A stretch of DNA of 61,997 bases from JBFAPK01 sp040676675 (GCF_040676675.1 NZ_JBFAPK010000051.1:1-61997); one strand, 5' to 3'; positions 32,411-42,152 are shown, counted from the stretch's first letter. The notes: a model not told the origin generated them from the sequence alone. Numbers and translations: made by a program.

Positions 32411-33412
32411 TCAGTCAGCGAGCAGGCTGTCGCGCCGGGCCGACCAGGCGAGCGAGTGGCGGATGCCGTCCTCGACGGAGAACTCCGGCTTCCAGTCGAG
32501 CAGGGTCCGCGCCCGGAGGCTGCGGGTGTACGAGCCGGCCGAGTCGCCCGGGCGCGGCCCGGTCTCGCGTACCCGCAGCGGGCGACCGGCGACGGTCTCG
32601 AACGCGGCGACGAGTTCGCGTACCGTCGTGCCGCTGCCGGTACCCAGGTTGATCACCTCGTACGACCGCTCCCCGCCGGGGGGCAGGATGGTGTCGAACC
32701 GGCGCAGCGCCTGCACGTGGGCCCGCGCGAGGTCCCAGACGTGCACGTAGTCGCGGATGCCGGAGCCGTCGCGGGTCGGCCAGTCGACGCCCGTGACCAG
32801 GAACTCCTCGTCGTCCTCGAACGCGCCGATCAGCTTGCCGAGGGCGTGCGTGGGGCGGCGGACCTGCAGGCCGGTACGGAGCCGCGGGTCGGCGCCGATC
32901 GGGTTGAAGTAGCGCAGCGAGAGGGCGCGTAGGTCGGTGGCGACGCAGGTGTCCCCGAGGATCCACTCCGTCATCGCCTTGGTCCGGGCGTACGGGCTGG
33001 TCGGGTCGAGCGGCGACTCCTCGTCCACGGAGAAGTCGTCGCCGGGACGGTAGATCGAGGCCGAGGAGCTGAACAGGAAGCGCTCGCGGCCGTTGCGCAC
33101 CACGTGCTCGATGAAGTCGATCGACTTGGCCACGTTCTCCCGGTAGTAGCGCAGCGGCTCGGCCACCGACTCCGGTACGACGATCAGCGCGGCGGCGTGC
33201 ACCACGGCCGAGATGTCGGGGTGCTCGGCGAAGATCCGGTCGAGCAGCGGCCCGTCGGCGATGTCCCCCTGGTAGAAGATCCGGTCGCGGGTGAACTCGA
33301 TCCGGCCGGTGCAGAGGTTGTCGAGCACCACCGGCTCGATCCCGTCGTCCAGGCAGGCCGACACGATCGTGCTGCCGATGAAACCCGCGCCACCCGCCAC
33401 CAGTACCTTCAC
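32411..33412 (-). CDS. galE: UDP-glucose 4-epimerase
   Basis: 333 residues, extended SDR. The NAD-binding motif GGAGFIGS lies at 7-14, the active-site region is FLFSSSASIYRPG with Ser, and YARTK supplies the Tyr/Lys pair; later motifs RYFNPIGADPRLRTG and RDYVHVWDLARAHVQAL match GalE. It interconverts UDP-glucose and UDP-galactose for the Leloir pathway or envelope glycans. ATG 33412 is monocistronic, 195 bp from the divergent thiolase gene. Confidence 0.94.
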   Translation of the reverse strand: MKVLVAGGAGFIGSTIVSACLDDGIEPVVLDNLCTGRIEFTRDRIFYQGDIADGPLLDRIFAEHPDISAVVHAAALIVVPESVAEPLRYYRENVAKSIDFIEHVVRNGRERFLFSSSASIYRPGDDFSVDEESPLDPTSPYARTKAMTEWILGDTCVATDLRALSLRYFNPIGADPRLRTGLQVRRPTHALGKLIGAFEDDEEFLVTGVDWPTRDGSGIRDYVHVWDLARAHVQALRRFDTILPPGGERSYEVINLGTGSGTTVRELVAAFETVAGRPLRVRETGPRPGDSAGSYTRSLRARTLLDWKPEFSVEDGIRHSLAWSARRDSLLAD

Positions 33413-33607
33413 GCCCGACCTCCGGCTCTCGCCCGACCTGCGCGTCCGGGTCCGGCGACCCGGCGCGTTCCCGCCGGGCCAACGTACCGGACCTCGCGAG
33501 GACGCCGGGTGAACATTGTGTGGCCGGTACCACAGACCTCGCGCGAACCCGGCTAGTTACCGACGAGTAGCATCCGAGAGACACGCACCGCCGGCTAGGA
33601 GGCTCAA

Positions 33608-34804
33608 GTGCCCCGTGAAGTCCGCGACGTCGTCTTCGTCGACGGCGTCCGCACTCCGTTCGGCAAGGCGGGTGGGATGTACGCCAACACCCGCGCCGAC
33701 GACCTGGTCATCCGCTGCATCCGCGAGCTGCTGCGACGCAACCCCCAACTGCCGCCCGAGCGGGTCGACGAGGTCGCCGTCGCGGCCACCACCCAGATCG
33801 GCGACCAGGGCCTCACCCTCGGCCGCACCGCCGCGCTGCTGGCCGGGCTCCCCAAGACCGTCCCCGGGTACGCCATCGACCGCATGTGCGCGGGCGCCAT
33901 GACCGCGGTCACCACGGTCGCCGGCGGCATCGCCATGGGCGCCTACGACGTCGCCATCGCCGGCGGCGTGGAGCACATGGGCCGGCACCCGATGGGCGAG
34001 GGCGTGGACCCGAACCCGCGCATCCTCGCCGAGAAGCTGGTCGACCCGTCCGCGCTGGTGATGGGGGCGACCGCGGAGAACCTGCACGACCGGCTCCCGC
34101 AGATCACCAAGGAGCGCGCCGACGCCTTCGCGCTCGCCTCGCAGGTCAAGACCGCCAAGGCGTACGCCAACGGCAAGCTCCAGGAGGACCTGGTACCGGT
34201 CGCGATCCGCGACCCGGAGACCGGCTGGGGGCTGGCCACGGTGGACGAGGCGCCCCGGGAGACCTCCCTGGAGAAGCTCGCCACCCTGAAGACCCCGTTC
34301 CGCCCGCACGGCAAGGTCACCGCCGGCAACGCGGCCGGGCTCAACGACGGCGCCACCGCGAGCCTGCTCGCCGCCGAGGACGTGGCCCGCGAGCTCGGGC
34401 TGCCGATCGCCATGCGGCTGGTCTCGTACGGCTTCGTCGGCGTCGAGCCGGAGGTGATGGGCTACGGCCCGATCCCCTCCACCGAGAAGGCGCTGCGCCT
34501 CGCCGGCCTGACCATCGACGACATCGGCCTGTTCGAGCTGAACGAGGCGTTCGCCGTGCAGGTGCTCGCCTTCCTCGACCACTTCGGCATCGCCGACGAC
34601 GACCCGCGCGTCAACCAGTGGGGCGGCGCGATCGCCATCGGACACCCGCTCGCCTCCTCCGGCGTACGGCTGATGACGCAGCTGGCGCGGCAGTTCGCCG
34701 AGCGGCCCGACGTGCGCTACGGCGTGACCGCCATGTGCATCGGCATCGGCATGGGCGGCACGGTCATCTGGGAGAACCCGAACTGGGACGGAGGGGCCAA
34801 CTGA
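33608..34804 (+). CDS. Acetyl-CoA acetyltransferase (thiolase, FadA-like)
   Basis: 398 residues. Cleaves 3-ketoacyl-CoA in fatty-acid beta-oxidation. The acyl-carrying cysteine is C94 in DRMCAGAMTAV, the general bases are in GGAIAIGHPLASSG (His) and TAMCIGIGMGG (Cys). TAGGAGG precedes GTG 33608. Its stop overlaps the next start by one base, so it is coupled to the FadB-like gene. Confidence 0.95.
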   Translation: MPREVRDVVFVDGVRTPFGKAGGMYANTRADDLVIRCIRELLRRNPQLPPERVDEVAVAATTQIGDQGLTLGRTAALLAGLPKTVPGYAIDRMCAGAMTAVTTVAGGIAMGAYDVAIAGGVEHMGRHPMGEGVDPNPRILAEKLVDPSALVMGATAENLHDRLPQITKERADAFALASQVKTAKAYANGKLQEDLVPVAIRDPETGWGLATVDEAPRETSLEKLATLKTPFRPHGKVTAGNAAGLNDGATASLLAAEDVARELGLPIAMRLVSYGFVGVEPEVMGYGPIPSTEKALRLAGLTIDDIGLFELNEAFAVQVLAFLDHFGIADDDPRVNQWGGAIAIGHPLASSGVRLMTQLARQFAERPDVRYGVTAMCIGIGMGGTVIWENPNWDGGAN

Positions 34805-36903
34805 TGGCCGCGGAGTACCCGAACGAGGTCGTGACGAAGGCGCTGCTGCGCCTGGTCGCCGTACCCGGCCTGACCAGGCCGGTCGCCTTGATCACGCTGG
34901 ACAACGGCTTCGACCACAAGAAGCCGAACACCTTCGGGCCGGCCGGCCTGGCCAGCCTGGACGCCGCGCTCACCGAGGCGTTCGCGGCCGAGCCGGCGTT
35001 CGTCGCGGTGACCGGCAAGCCGTACATCTTCAGCGTCGGCGCCGACATCACCGGCCTTCCGCTGCTCACCGAGCGCGCCCAGGCGCTGGAGATCGGCCGG
35101 CTCGGCCACCGGGTCTTCGCCCGGCTCCGGGAGAGCACCGTACCGACGTTCGCGTTCGTCAACGGCGCGGCGATGGGCGGCGGGCTGGAGCTGGCGCTGC
35201 ACTGCCACTACCGGACCCTCTCCGGCGGCGCCGCGGCGCTGGCCCTGCCCGAGGTGGGGCTGGGCCTGGTGCCGGGCTGGGGCGGCACGCAGCTGCTGCC
35301 GAACCTGATCGGCATCCCCGCCGCCGCCCAGGTGGTCATCCAGAACCCGCTGACCCAGAACAAGATGCTCAAGCCGAAGCAGGCCGCGGAGCTGGGCATC
35401 GCGGACGTGCTGCTGGAGCCGGCGGACTTCCTGGAGCGCTCGCTCGAGTGGGCCGCCGGCGTGGTCCGCGGCGAGGTCACGGTGACCCGTCCCGAGGTCG
35501 ACAGGGAGATGTGGGACGGGGTGCTCTACTTCGCCAAGCAGCAGCTCGACGAGCGGCTGCACGGCGCGGTGCCCTCGGCGTACCGGGCGCTGGAGCTGCT
35601 CGGGCTCGCCCGCGACGCCTCGTTCGCCGACGGTACGGCCGCCGAGGACGAGGCCCTGGCCGACCTCGTCTTCAGCGAGGAGCTGCGCAGCGGCCTGTAC
35701 GCCTTCGACCTGGTGCAGCGGCGCGCCAAGCGGCCCGCCGGGGCGCCCTCGCCGGGCCTGGCCCGCGACGTCACCAAGGTCGGCATCGTCGGCGCCGGGC
35801 TGATGGCCTCGCAGCTCGCCCTGCTCTTCGCCCGCCGCCTCCAGGTGCCGGTGGTCCTCACCGACCTGGACCAGGCCCGGGTGGACAAGGGCCTCGGGTA
35901 CGTCCGCGGCGAGATCGACAAGCAGCTCGCCAAGGGCCGGCTCGACCAGGGCACGGCGGCGAAGCTGCGCGGTCTGGTCAGCGGCGCGGTGAAGGAGGAG
36001 GCGTTCGCCCCGGCGGCGCCCGGCCGGTCGACCTCCTTCGCCGACTGCGACTTCGTCATCGAGGCCGTCTTCGAGGACCTCGGCGTGAAGAAGCAGGTCT
36101 GGGCCGAGCTGGAGAAGGTCGTCACGCCCGAGGCGGTGCTGGCCACCAACACCTCGTCGCTGTCGGTCAGCGCGATGGCCGCCGACCTGGAGCACCCGGA
36201 GCGGCTGGTCGGGTTCCACTTCTTCAACCCGGTGGCCGTGCTGCCGCTGCTGGAGATCGTCCGGGGCGAGCGTACCGACGACGCGACGCTGGCCACCGCG
36301 TTCGCGGTCGGCAAGCAGCTGCGCAAGTCCTGCGTGCTGGTCTCCGACGCGCCGGCGTTCGTGGTCAACCGCCTGCTCACCCGCTTCCTCGGCGAGATCT
36401 TCGCGGCGGTCGACGCCGGTACGCCGCTGGCGGTCGCCGACGCCGCGCTCGACCCGCTGGGGCTGCCGATGCGCCCGCTGGCGCTGCTCCAGCTCGTCGG
36501 GCCGGCGGTGGCGTACCACGTCGGCGGCACCCTGCACGCCGCCTTCCCGGACCGGTTCGCGGTGAGCGAGAACCTCCGGCGCATCGCCGAGGCCGGCCGG
36601 CCGCTGCTGGTCGACGGCGAGGTCGACCCGGAGGTGGCCGCGCTGCTGGAGGTCGGTGACCAGCGGCTGACCGCCGAGCAGGTACGCCAGCGGGCGCTGG
36701 ACGCGCTGGCCCAGGAGATCCGGCTGATGCTCGACGAGGGCGTGGTCGCCGAGGCGCAGGACATCGACCTGTGCATGATCCTCGGCGCCGGCTGGCCGTT
36801 CCACCTGGGCGGCGTGACCCCGTACCTGGACCGGACCGGGACCTCGGAGCGGGTCACCGGACGCCGGTTCCTGCCCCACGGCGTGGCCAGCCTGCCCGCG
36901 TAG
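34804..36903 (+). CDS. 3-hydroxyacyl-CoA dehydrogenase/enoyl-CoA hydratase (FadB/FadJ-like)
   Basis: 699-residue bifunctional enzyme. The N-terminal crotonase part has GAAMGGGLELALHCHYR and LPEVGLGLVPGWGGTQ with both catalytic Glu positions; the central NAD-binding part starts VGIVGAGLMASQLALLFARR and has the catalytic His in GFHFFNPVAVLPLLEIV; a C-terminal dehydrogenase domain follows (AFVVNRLLTRFLGEIFAAV). It catalyses two beta-oxidation steps and should work with the adjacent thiolase as a complex. A strong hairpin (36961-37003) follows. Confidence 0.95.
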   Translation: MAAEYPNEVVTKALLRLVAVPGLTRPVALITLDNGFDHKKPNTFGPAGLASLDAALTEAFAAEPAFVAVTGKPYIFSVGADITGLPLLTERAQALEIGRLGHRVFARLRESTVPTFAFVNGAAMGGGLELALHCHYRTLSGGAAALALPEVGLGLVPGWGGTQLLPNLIGIPAAAQVVIQNPLTQNKMLKPKQAAELGIADVLLEPADFLERSLEWAAGVVRGEVTVTRPEVDREMWDGVLYFAKQQLDERLHGAVPSAYRALELLGLARDASFADGTAAEDEALADLVFSEELRSGLYAFDLVQRRAKRPAGAPSPGLARDVTKVGIVGAGLMASQLALLFARRLQVPVVLTDLDQARVDKGLGYVRGEIDKQLAKGRLDQGTAAKLRGLVSGAVKEEAFAPAAPGRSTSFADCDFVIEAVFEDLGVKKQVWAELEKVVTPEAVLATNTSSLSVSAMAADLEHPERLVGFHFFNPVAVLPLLEIVRGERTDDATLATAFAVGKQLRKSCVLVSDAPAFVVNRLLTRFLGEIFAAVDAGTPLAVADAALDPLGLPMRPLALLQLVGPAVAYHVGGTLHAAFPDRFAVSENLRRIAEAGRPLLVDGEVDPEVAALLEVGDQRLTAEQVRQRALDALAQEIRLMLDEGVVAEAQDIDLCMILGAGWPFHLGGVTPYLDRTGTSERVTGRRFLPHGVASLPA

Positions 36904-36960
36904 CCTCCACCTCCCACCCGCCCCCGGGGTCGCGATCTCCCCCCATCCGATCGCGACGGC

Positions 36961-37003
36961 GCGCGGTGGCCGGACCCGTCCCACGCGGGTTCGGCCACCG
37001 CGC
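36961..37003 (+). terminator. Transcription terminator after the beta-oxidation operon
   Basis: A 12-bp perfect stem (36961-36972 with 36992-37003, GCGCGGTGGCCG) extends inward through a G-T pair and five more pairs; a CTTTCTC tract follows. It lies 58 bp after the stop of the FadB-like gene. Confidence 0.8.
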
Positions 37004-37320
37004 TTTCTCGCACCGGATCGGCGGTTCTCCCCGGCCGGATCGGCGACCGCCACGCCGGACCCCGGCATCGCCCTTTCGGACCGGACCGGCAAACTCTCCG
37101 AACCGAAACGGTGGTTTCTTCATACCCGATCGGTGGCCGTTCTCCGGCCGGATTTCGGCTGCGCATTTCGTGCTGCCGGCCGCCCTTTCGCATTTCGGCG
37201 TGCCGTCGGAGCCGATCTCAACGGGTAAATCCGATCTTTTCCGTCGCGGAGTAAACCCGGCGGCGTAGACATGCGGGCCATCGCTACGATCGGCTTTCCT
37301 TTCCATCGATCTGGAGAATC
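37004..37320. other. Intergenic region before the membrane protein gene
   Basis: About 320 bp with imperfect CCGGATCGGCG-like repeats and an AT-richer 3' end (about 37220-37320), suited to a promoter. No gene is seen. Confidence 0.5.
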
Positions 37321-38082
37321 ATGTCGCAGCCATCCTTCCCGCCGGGCCCGCAGCAGCCGGGCGCCGGCACCCCGCAGTACGGCGCACCGCAGACCGGTGG
37401 CCCGCAGTACGGGGCGCCCGGGGCGGAGCCGGGTTCGCCGTACGGCGAGCAGTACCCGTCGGCGCCCGGCGGTTTCCCGTCCGACGCCGCGCCGCCGAAG
37501 AAGAAGTCCAAGGCCGGAAAGATCATTCTGATCATCCTCGCCGTCGTGCTGGTGCTCTGCGTGGGCGGCGGGGTGGCCGCCTACTTCGCCACCAAGGACA
37601 CGATCGACGAGGTCGTCGACGCCACCAAGACCACGATGGTCGAGCCGCCGACCCTCGCCGGCCGGGCCAAGTCGACCGACCCCGACCTGCAGAAGACGGC
37701 CGACGAGCTGAAGGCCGAGTACAAGTCGGACGTCCCGGACGCCACGAGCACGGTCGGCGCCTTCTACGGCACCGCGGAGAAGGAAGACCTGCTCATGATC
37801 GCCGGGGCCTCCGGGCTGGTGGCCGACCCGACCAAGGAGCTGACCGACATGGTCAGCCAGGCCGCCAGCGAGCTGGGGGCCACCAACATGGCGACCGTCG
37901 AGGCCGGTCCGCTCGGCGGCGAGGCCAAGTGCGGCGACGGCAAGGCCGAGGGCCTGAAGCTCGGCGTCTGCGTCTGGTCCGACCGCGGCAGCGTCGGCCT
38001 GGTGGTCTTCTACTTCAAGACCGGCAAGGAGGCCGAGGCGGAGTTCCTGACCGTCCGCGCCGCCGTGGAGCAGCGCTCCTGA
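37321..38082 (+). CDS. Single-pass membrane protein with Pro/Gln-rich N-terminus
   Basis: 253 residues. A cytoplasmic Pro/Gly/Gln/Tyr-rich tail (1-60) with repeats of PQYG(A) precedes a lysine-rich stretch (PPKKKSKAGK) and one TM segment (IILIILAVVLVLCVGGGVAA). The external domain (about 90-253) has a Cys pair (AKCGDG...GVCVW). Such proteins are common in actinomycetes and of unknown function. GGAGAATC precedes ATG 37321. A hairpin at 38162-38195 follows. Confidence 0.75.
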   Translation: MSQPSFPPGPQQPGAGTPQYGAPQTGGPQYGAPGAEPGSPYGEQYPSAPGGFPSDAAPPKKKSKAGKIILIILAVVLVLCVGGGVAAYFATKDTIDEVVDATKTTMVEPPTLAGRAKSTDPDLQKTADELKAEYKSDVPDATSTVGAFYGTAEKEDLLMIAGASGLVADPTKELTDMVSQAASELGATNMATVEAGPLGGEAKCGDGKAEGLKLGVCVWSDRGSVGLVVFYFKTGKEAEAEFLTVRAAVEQRS

Positions 38083-38161
38083 TCCATCCGGGACACCGTC
38101 GCCGGGTCGGAGCCGGGAGCCTTCCCGGCACCGCCCGGCGTGCCATCCCAGAGCCCACCAG

Positions 38162-38195
38162 CGACGGGCGGCCGGTACGCACCGGCCGCCCGTCG
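38162..38195 (+). terminator. Terminator, first of a duplicated pair
   Basis: Perfect 15-bp stem (38162-38176 with 38181-38195, CGACGGGCGGCCGGT) with a 4-nt loop ACGC. A near-copy lies at 39345-39383 after the next gene. The remainder of this gap (38083-38404) shows no gene. Confidence 0.8.
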
Positions 38196-38404
38196 TCGTA
38201 CCTGTCGAACCGGGGACGAGCGGGGGCCTCAGGCGGTGGCCGAGGTTCCGCGGAGCCGGCGGCGCGAGGCACGGTTCTTGCTGCGCGCGCCGCAGCGGCT
38301 CAAGGCGCACCACCGGCTGGAGCCGTTGCGGGACGGGTCGTCCTTGCCGTTCTCCCCCGCCGTGCTCCACGCATTTCCCGAAAATCGTCGAAGAAGGACC
38401 TGAC

Positions 38405-39328
38405 GTGCTGACGATCCGCCCCGCCCGTCCCGAGGAACTGCCCGCGCTGACCACGTTCCCGAACGACGAGGAACGCAACGCCGCGACTGCCGGGTACCTG
38501 TCCGGGCTGCTGGAGCGCGGCTGCACCCGCCCGGAATGGTGCCTGGTCGCCGAGCGCGACGGAGCGCTGGCCGGCAACGTCGTGCTGTGGACGATCCCTG
38601 GTCGCACGGTACCGACGGATATCGTGCTGCTGGAGCCCGGTGACAGCGAGACCGGTCGGGCCCTGCTCGACCGGGCCGCGGGCCTGGCTCGATCGCTGGG
38701 CGCGCAGACCCAGGGGCACGTGCTGGACGCGCCGAGCCAGGCCCCCCAGTTCCAGCGCGGGCCGCAGCTGCGCGAGCAGTTGCTGGCCGCCAACGGATTC
38801 TCGGTCACCCGCGACGGGTGCCGGTTCCTCTGGCAGGCCGGCGATCCCCTGCCCGCCCAGGACGGACGACTGCACTGGCGATCCCTGGCGGAACTGGGCG
38901 AACAGCCGTTCGTGGAACTGCTCGCCGACGCGTTCACCGACACCAAGGACGCGGTCTTCCTCGCCGAGATCGCCGAACACGGCCTGCCCGGCGCGGCCGA
39001 GCGCAACGTCACCGACATGCTGGAACTGGACCACGAGCCCGACTGGTACGAGATCGGCTACGACCGGCAGGGCCGCCGGGTGGCCCTCAGCATGCCCGCA
39101 CGCGCCCCGAGCTCCGCGGTGATCGGCCTCGTCGGCGTCACGCCGGCCGGACGAGGTCATGGCTACGCCACCGCCGCCGTCGCACGAGGCACCCAGATCC
39201 TGGCCGCCAGCGGGGCAACCGAGATCCGTGGCGACTGCGACGCGAGCAACATCGGGATGTTCCGGGCGTTCGAACGCGCGGGCTACCGCAACTTCGCCAA
39301 CCGGAAGATGTTCAGCCGCGATCTGTAG
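38405..39328 (+). CDS. Two-domain GNAT acetyltransferase
   Basis: 307 residues with two GNAT-like halves. The N-terminal half (1-140) lacks a clear acetyl-CoA loop; the C-terminal half has VGVTPAGRGHGYATAAVARG (acetyl-CoA motif) and CDASNIGMFRAFERAGYRNF. GAAGGA precedes GTG 38405. The gene is flanked on both sides by copies of the same terminator hairpin, suggesting it was inserted or duplicated as a unit. The substrate is unknown. Confidence 0.88.
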   Translation: MLTIRPARPEELPALTTFPNDEERNAATAGYLSGLLERGCTRPEWCLVAERDGALAGNVVLWTIPGRTVPTDIVLLEPGDSETGRALLDRAAGLARSLGAQTQGHVLDAPSQAPQFQRGPQLREQLLAANGFSVTRDGCRFLWQAGDPLPAQDGRLHWRSLAELGEQPFVELLADAFTDTKDAVFLAEIAEHGLPGAAERNVTDMLELDHEPDWYEIGYDRQGRRVALSMPARAPSSAVIGLVGVTPAGRGHGYATAAVARGTQILAASGATEIRGDCDASNIGMFRAFERAGYRNFANRKMFSRDL

Positions 39329-39344
39329 ATCCTGACGCGCGGAA

Positions 39345-39383
39345 ACGACGGGCGGCCGGTGCGTACCGGCCACCCTTCGTCGT
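39345..39383 (+). terminator. Terminator, second of the duplicated pair
   Basis: ACGACGGGCGGCCGGT (39345-39360), loop GCGT, then ACCGGCCACCCTTCGTCGT (39365-39383). The stem has a bulge and mismatches, where the copy at 38162 is perfect. It sits between the convergent GNAT and VOC genes. Confidence 0.75.
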
Positions 39384-39394
39384 ACCCGTCGGCG

Positions 39395-39778
39395 TCACGG
39401 ATGCCGTTCGGCGGCGCTGCGCAGGACGCAGAACTCGTTGCCCTCCGGGTCGGCCAGGACCGCCCAGCCGGTGCCGTCCGGGCGGCGGTGGTCCGACACC
39501 AGGCTCGCCCCGAGCGCGGTCAACCGCTCCACCTCGGCGTCGCGGTCACGGTCGGTGGGTTGCAGGCAGAGGTGCACCCGGTTCTTGACGACCTTCTCCT
39601 CCGGCACCTGCTGGAAGAAGACCACCGGGCCGGCACCGTCCGGCGGCAGCAGCACGGCCTCCGGGTCGCCGGGGTGGTCGTCGGCGTGCCGGGAGTAGCC
39701 GAGCACCTCGGCCCAGAACCCGGAGAGCCGGTAGGTGTCGGCGCAGTCGAAGCTGACGTTCTCGATGCGGGAACTCAC
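39395..39778 (-). CDS. VOC/glyoxalase-like protein
   Basis: 127 residues with the beta-alpha-beta-beta-beta fold of the vicinal oxygen chelate superfamily (Glyoxalase_6 type): NVSFDCADTYRLSGFWAEVL, RVHLCLQPTDRDRDAEVERL and WAVLADPEGNEFCVL. Metal ligands could be His in RVHL and Glu in NEFC. Close relatives are annotated only as glyoxalase-like. The target is unknown. It stands alone. Confidence 0.88.
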   Translation of the reverse strand: MSSRIENVSFDCADTYRLSGFWAEVLGYSRHADDHPGDPEAVLLPPDGAGPVVFFQQVPEEKVVKNRVHLCLQPTDRDRDAEVERLTALGASLVSDHRRPDGTGWAVLADPEGNEFCVLRSAAERHP

Positions 39779-39931
39779 GTTGATCCTCCGATGTGGATGG
39801 ACGCGCCCCGCGAGAACCGATCGTCAGCGCTGGTCGGGCCGGGGCGTGGGAATGACGGTACGAGACATCTCCACACCCCCTTTCGTCCGCCGGGCTGACA
39901 TGGGGCACCCTGGCAGAGCCGACCCATCACG

Positions 39932-41323
39932 TCAATCGGGTTTGCCGGCGGGACCTGGTTCCTCGGGCAGCACCACCGTGGTCGCGACGGGTCCGGACTC
40001 GGCGGGGCCGACGCTCCCGGCCGGGCCGGCGTTGCCCGCCACCGCCGGGACGGCGTCGGGTGTCGCCGGGACGGCACTGGCTGCCGGGGTGGCCGGTGCC
40101 GGGGTGCCGTTGACCGTGGCCGAGGCGGCCACGACCGGGGTGGCCCCGGCCGCGGGCAGCGTCACGGTGACCTCCAGCCCGCCGCCGGGCTGGGCCACCG
40201 CGCTGACCGTACCGCCGTGCGCGTCGCAGACCGCCCGTACGATCGACAGCCCGAGCCCCGAGCCGCGTGCCCCGGTACGTTCCCGACCGCCCCGGCGGAA
40301 CGGCTCGAACAGCCCCGGTACGTCGCCCGGGTCGACCTCGAAGCCGGTGTTGCCGACCACCAGCCAGACCTGGTCGCCGGCGGAGCCGGTACGGATCCAG
40401 ATCCGGCCGTGCAGGTGGTTGTAGCGCACCGCGTTCTCGACCAGGTTGCCGGCGAGCCGCTCCAGCAGGCTCGGGTCCCCGACCACCGGGGCGGGGTCCA
40501 GCGCGGCGCCGACGTCGAGGCCGAGCCGGGTGATCTCCCGGTCCATCGCGGCGAGCGCCGCCCGGCCGCCCATGGCCAGGTCGGTGGGGACCTTGCGGCC
40601 GAGCCGGCGACCCGACTGCGCCTCGCTGCGGGCGAGCACGAGCAGGGCGTCGACGAGCCCGTTGGCCCGCTCGGAGGCGTCCCGTACGACGGTGGCCATG
40701 CGCCGGAACTCGGCCACGTCCGCCTCGTCGTCGGCGAGCGTCACGTCGATCTCGGTACGCATCACAGCCAGCGGCGTACGCAGCTCGTGCGAGGCGTTGG
40801 CGACGAAGCGCTTCTGCCCCTCGAACGCCTCGGCGAGCCGGTCGAGCATGGCGTCGAAGGTGCCGGCCAGCTCGGCCACCTCGTCGTCCGCGCCCGAGTA
40901 GCCAATCCGCTGGTCCAGCGTGGTCTCGCCGAGCCGCCGGGCGGTCGCGGTGACCCGGTGCAGCGGGCGCAGCGCCCGGCCGGCGACGACGTACGCCCCG
41001 GCGACGCCGACGATGCTGATGCCGAGCAGCGCGATCAGCCCCTTGACGAGCAGCTCCCGGGAGGCGCTCTCGGTCAGCTGGTCCTGCCACTGCCGGCCGT
41101 CGAGCAGCTGGCCGTTGGCCAGTTCGACGGTCGTGCCGGGTCGCAGCTCGTCGGCGGGGCGCAGCGCGTCGCCCACCAGCAGCCAGGCCAGCAGCACCAG
41201 GATCACCCCGGCGCCGACCAGGAGCACGCCGTTGAGCAGGGTCAGCCGCAGCCGCAGCGTGGGGCGCAGCCGCAGGCGCAGGCTCGGCAGGTGCGGCCGG
41301 CGGTGGCTGGAGTAGAGCGTCAT
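39932..41323 (-). CDS. Sensor histidine kinase
   Basis: 463 residues: cytoplasmic N-terminus, TM1 (LTLLNGVLLVGAGVILVLLA), a short external loop (about 50-85), TM2 (LLVKGLIALLGISIVGVAGA), HAMP domain (LRPLHRVTATARRLGETTLD), phosphoacceptor H in FVANASHELRTPLAVM, N box NLVENAVRYN, and G boxes GSGLGLSIVRAVCDAHGG. A Pro/Ala-rich tail of about 65 residues ends the protein. It phosphorylates the regulator encoded just upstream; start and stop overlap by 4 bp. The signal is unknown. Confidence 0.95.
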   Translation of the reverse strand: MTLYSSHRRPHLPSLRLRLRPTLRLRLTLLNGVLLVGAGVILVLLAWLLVGDALRPADELRPGTTVELANGQLLDGRQWQDQLTESASRELLVKGLIALLGISIVGVAGAYVVAGRALRPLHRVTATARRLGETTLDQRIGYSGADDEVAELAGTFDAMLDRLAEAFEGQKRFVANASHELRTPLAVMRTEIDVTLADDEADVAEFRRMATVVRDASERANGLVDALLVLARSEAQSGRRLGRKVPTDLAMGGRAALAAMDREITRLGLDVGAALDPAPVVGDPSLLERLAGNLVENAVRYNHLHGRIWIRTGSAGDQVWLVVGNTGFEVDPGDVPGLFEPFRRGGRERTGARGSGLGLSIVRAVCDAHGGTVSAVAQPGGGLEVTVTLPAAGATPVVAASATVNGTPAPATPAASAVPATPDAVPAVAGNAGPAGSVGPAESGPVATTVVLPEEPGPAGKPD

Positions 41324-42006
41324 GCCTCGACCCGCTCCGGGACGTACTGCTCCGGCACCCGGTAGCCGGCGCCGACCACCGTCTCGATCAGGGGCGGGTC
41401 GCCGAGCTTCTTGCGCAGTGTCATCACGGTGACCCGTACCGTAGTGGTGAACGGGTCGGTGTTGGCGTCCCAGACCCGTTCCAGCAGCTCCTCGCTGGAG
41501 ACCACCGCGCCGCGCGCCTTGAGCAGCTCCTCCAGCACGCCGAACTCCTTGCGGGTGAGGTCGATGCCGACGCCGCCCCGGGTCGCCACCCGCTTGGCCG
41601 GGTCGACGACCAGGTCCGCGACGCTCAGCACGGGCGGCGCGGCCGGGGTGGCCCGCCGGCCCAGCGCCTGCACCCGGGCGACCAGTTCGTCGAAGGCGAA
41701 CGGCTTCGGCAGGTAGTCGTCGGCGCCGCGCCGCAGCCCCTCCACCCGGTCGGCGACGGTGCCGCTGGCGGTCAGCATCAGCACCCGGGTCAGGGTGCCC
41801 GAGGCGACCAGGTCGGCACAGATCTGGTCGCCGTGCACGCCGGGCAGGTCGCGGTCGAGCACCACCACGTCGTACCGGGTGACGAACGCCATCTCGTGCC
41901 CGCTGGAACCGTCGTAGGCGACGTCCACCGCCATCCCCTGCCGGCGCAGTCCCCGCGCGATCGCGTCGGCGAGGTTGCGCTCGTCCTCGACCACCAGTAC
42001 CCGCAC
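41320..42006 (-). CDS. OmpR-family response regulator
   Basis: 228 residues: receiver domain with D51 as phospho-site (VVVLDRDLPG), acidic pocket VVEDERN near the start, and K in LPKPFAFDELVARV; C-terminal winged helix (LTRKEFGVLEELLKARGAVV, then VRVTVMTLRKKLGDPPLIET and VVGAGYRV). It binds DNA after phosphorylation by the neighbouring kinase. The target genes are not evident. Confidence 0.95.
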   Translation of the reverse strand: MRVLVVEDERNLADAIARGLRRQGMAVDVAYDGSSGHEMAFVTRYDVVVLDRDLPGVHGDQICADLVASGTLTRVLMLTASGTVADRVEGLRRGADDYLPKPFAFDELVARVQALGRRATPAAPPVLSVADLVVDPAKRVATRGGVGIDLTRKEFGVLEELLKARGAVVSSEELLERVWDANTDPFTTTVRVTVMTLRKKLGDPPLIETVVGAGYRVPEQYVPERVEA

Positions 42007-42152
42007 CGCGCCTCCTCGACCGACGTGCCCTACGCGAACAAGCTATCCGGCCGGGACAAACCGCAGCTAGCGGCCGAGGCCGGACCGATTGCAGAAAACC
42101 TTCCGGTGCGGAAAACTTCGCGTCAAGATCCGCCAGCGCGATGGGGGGCACG

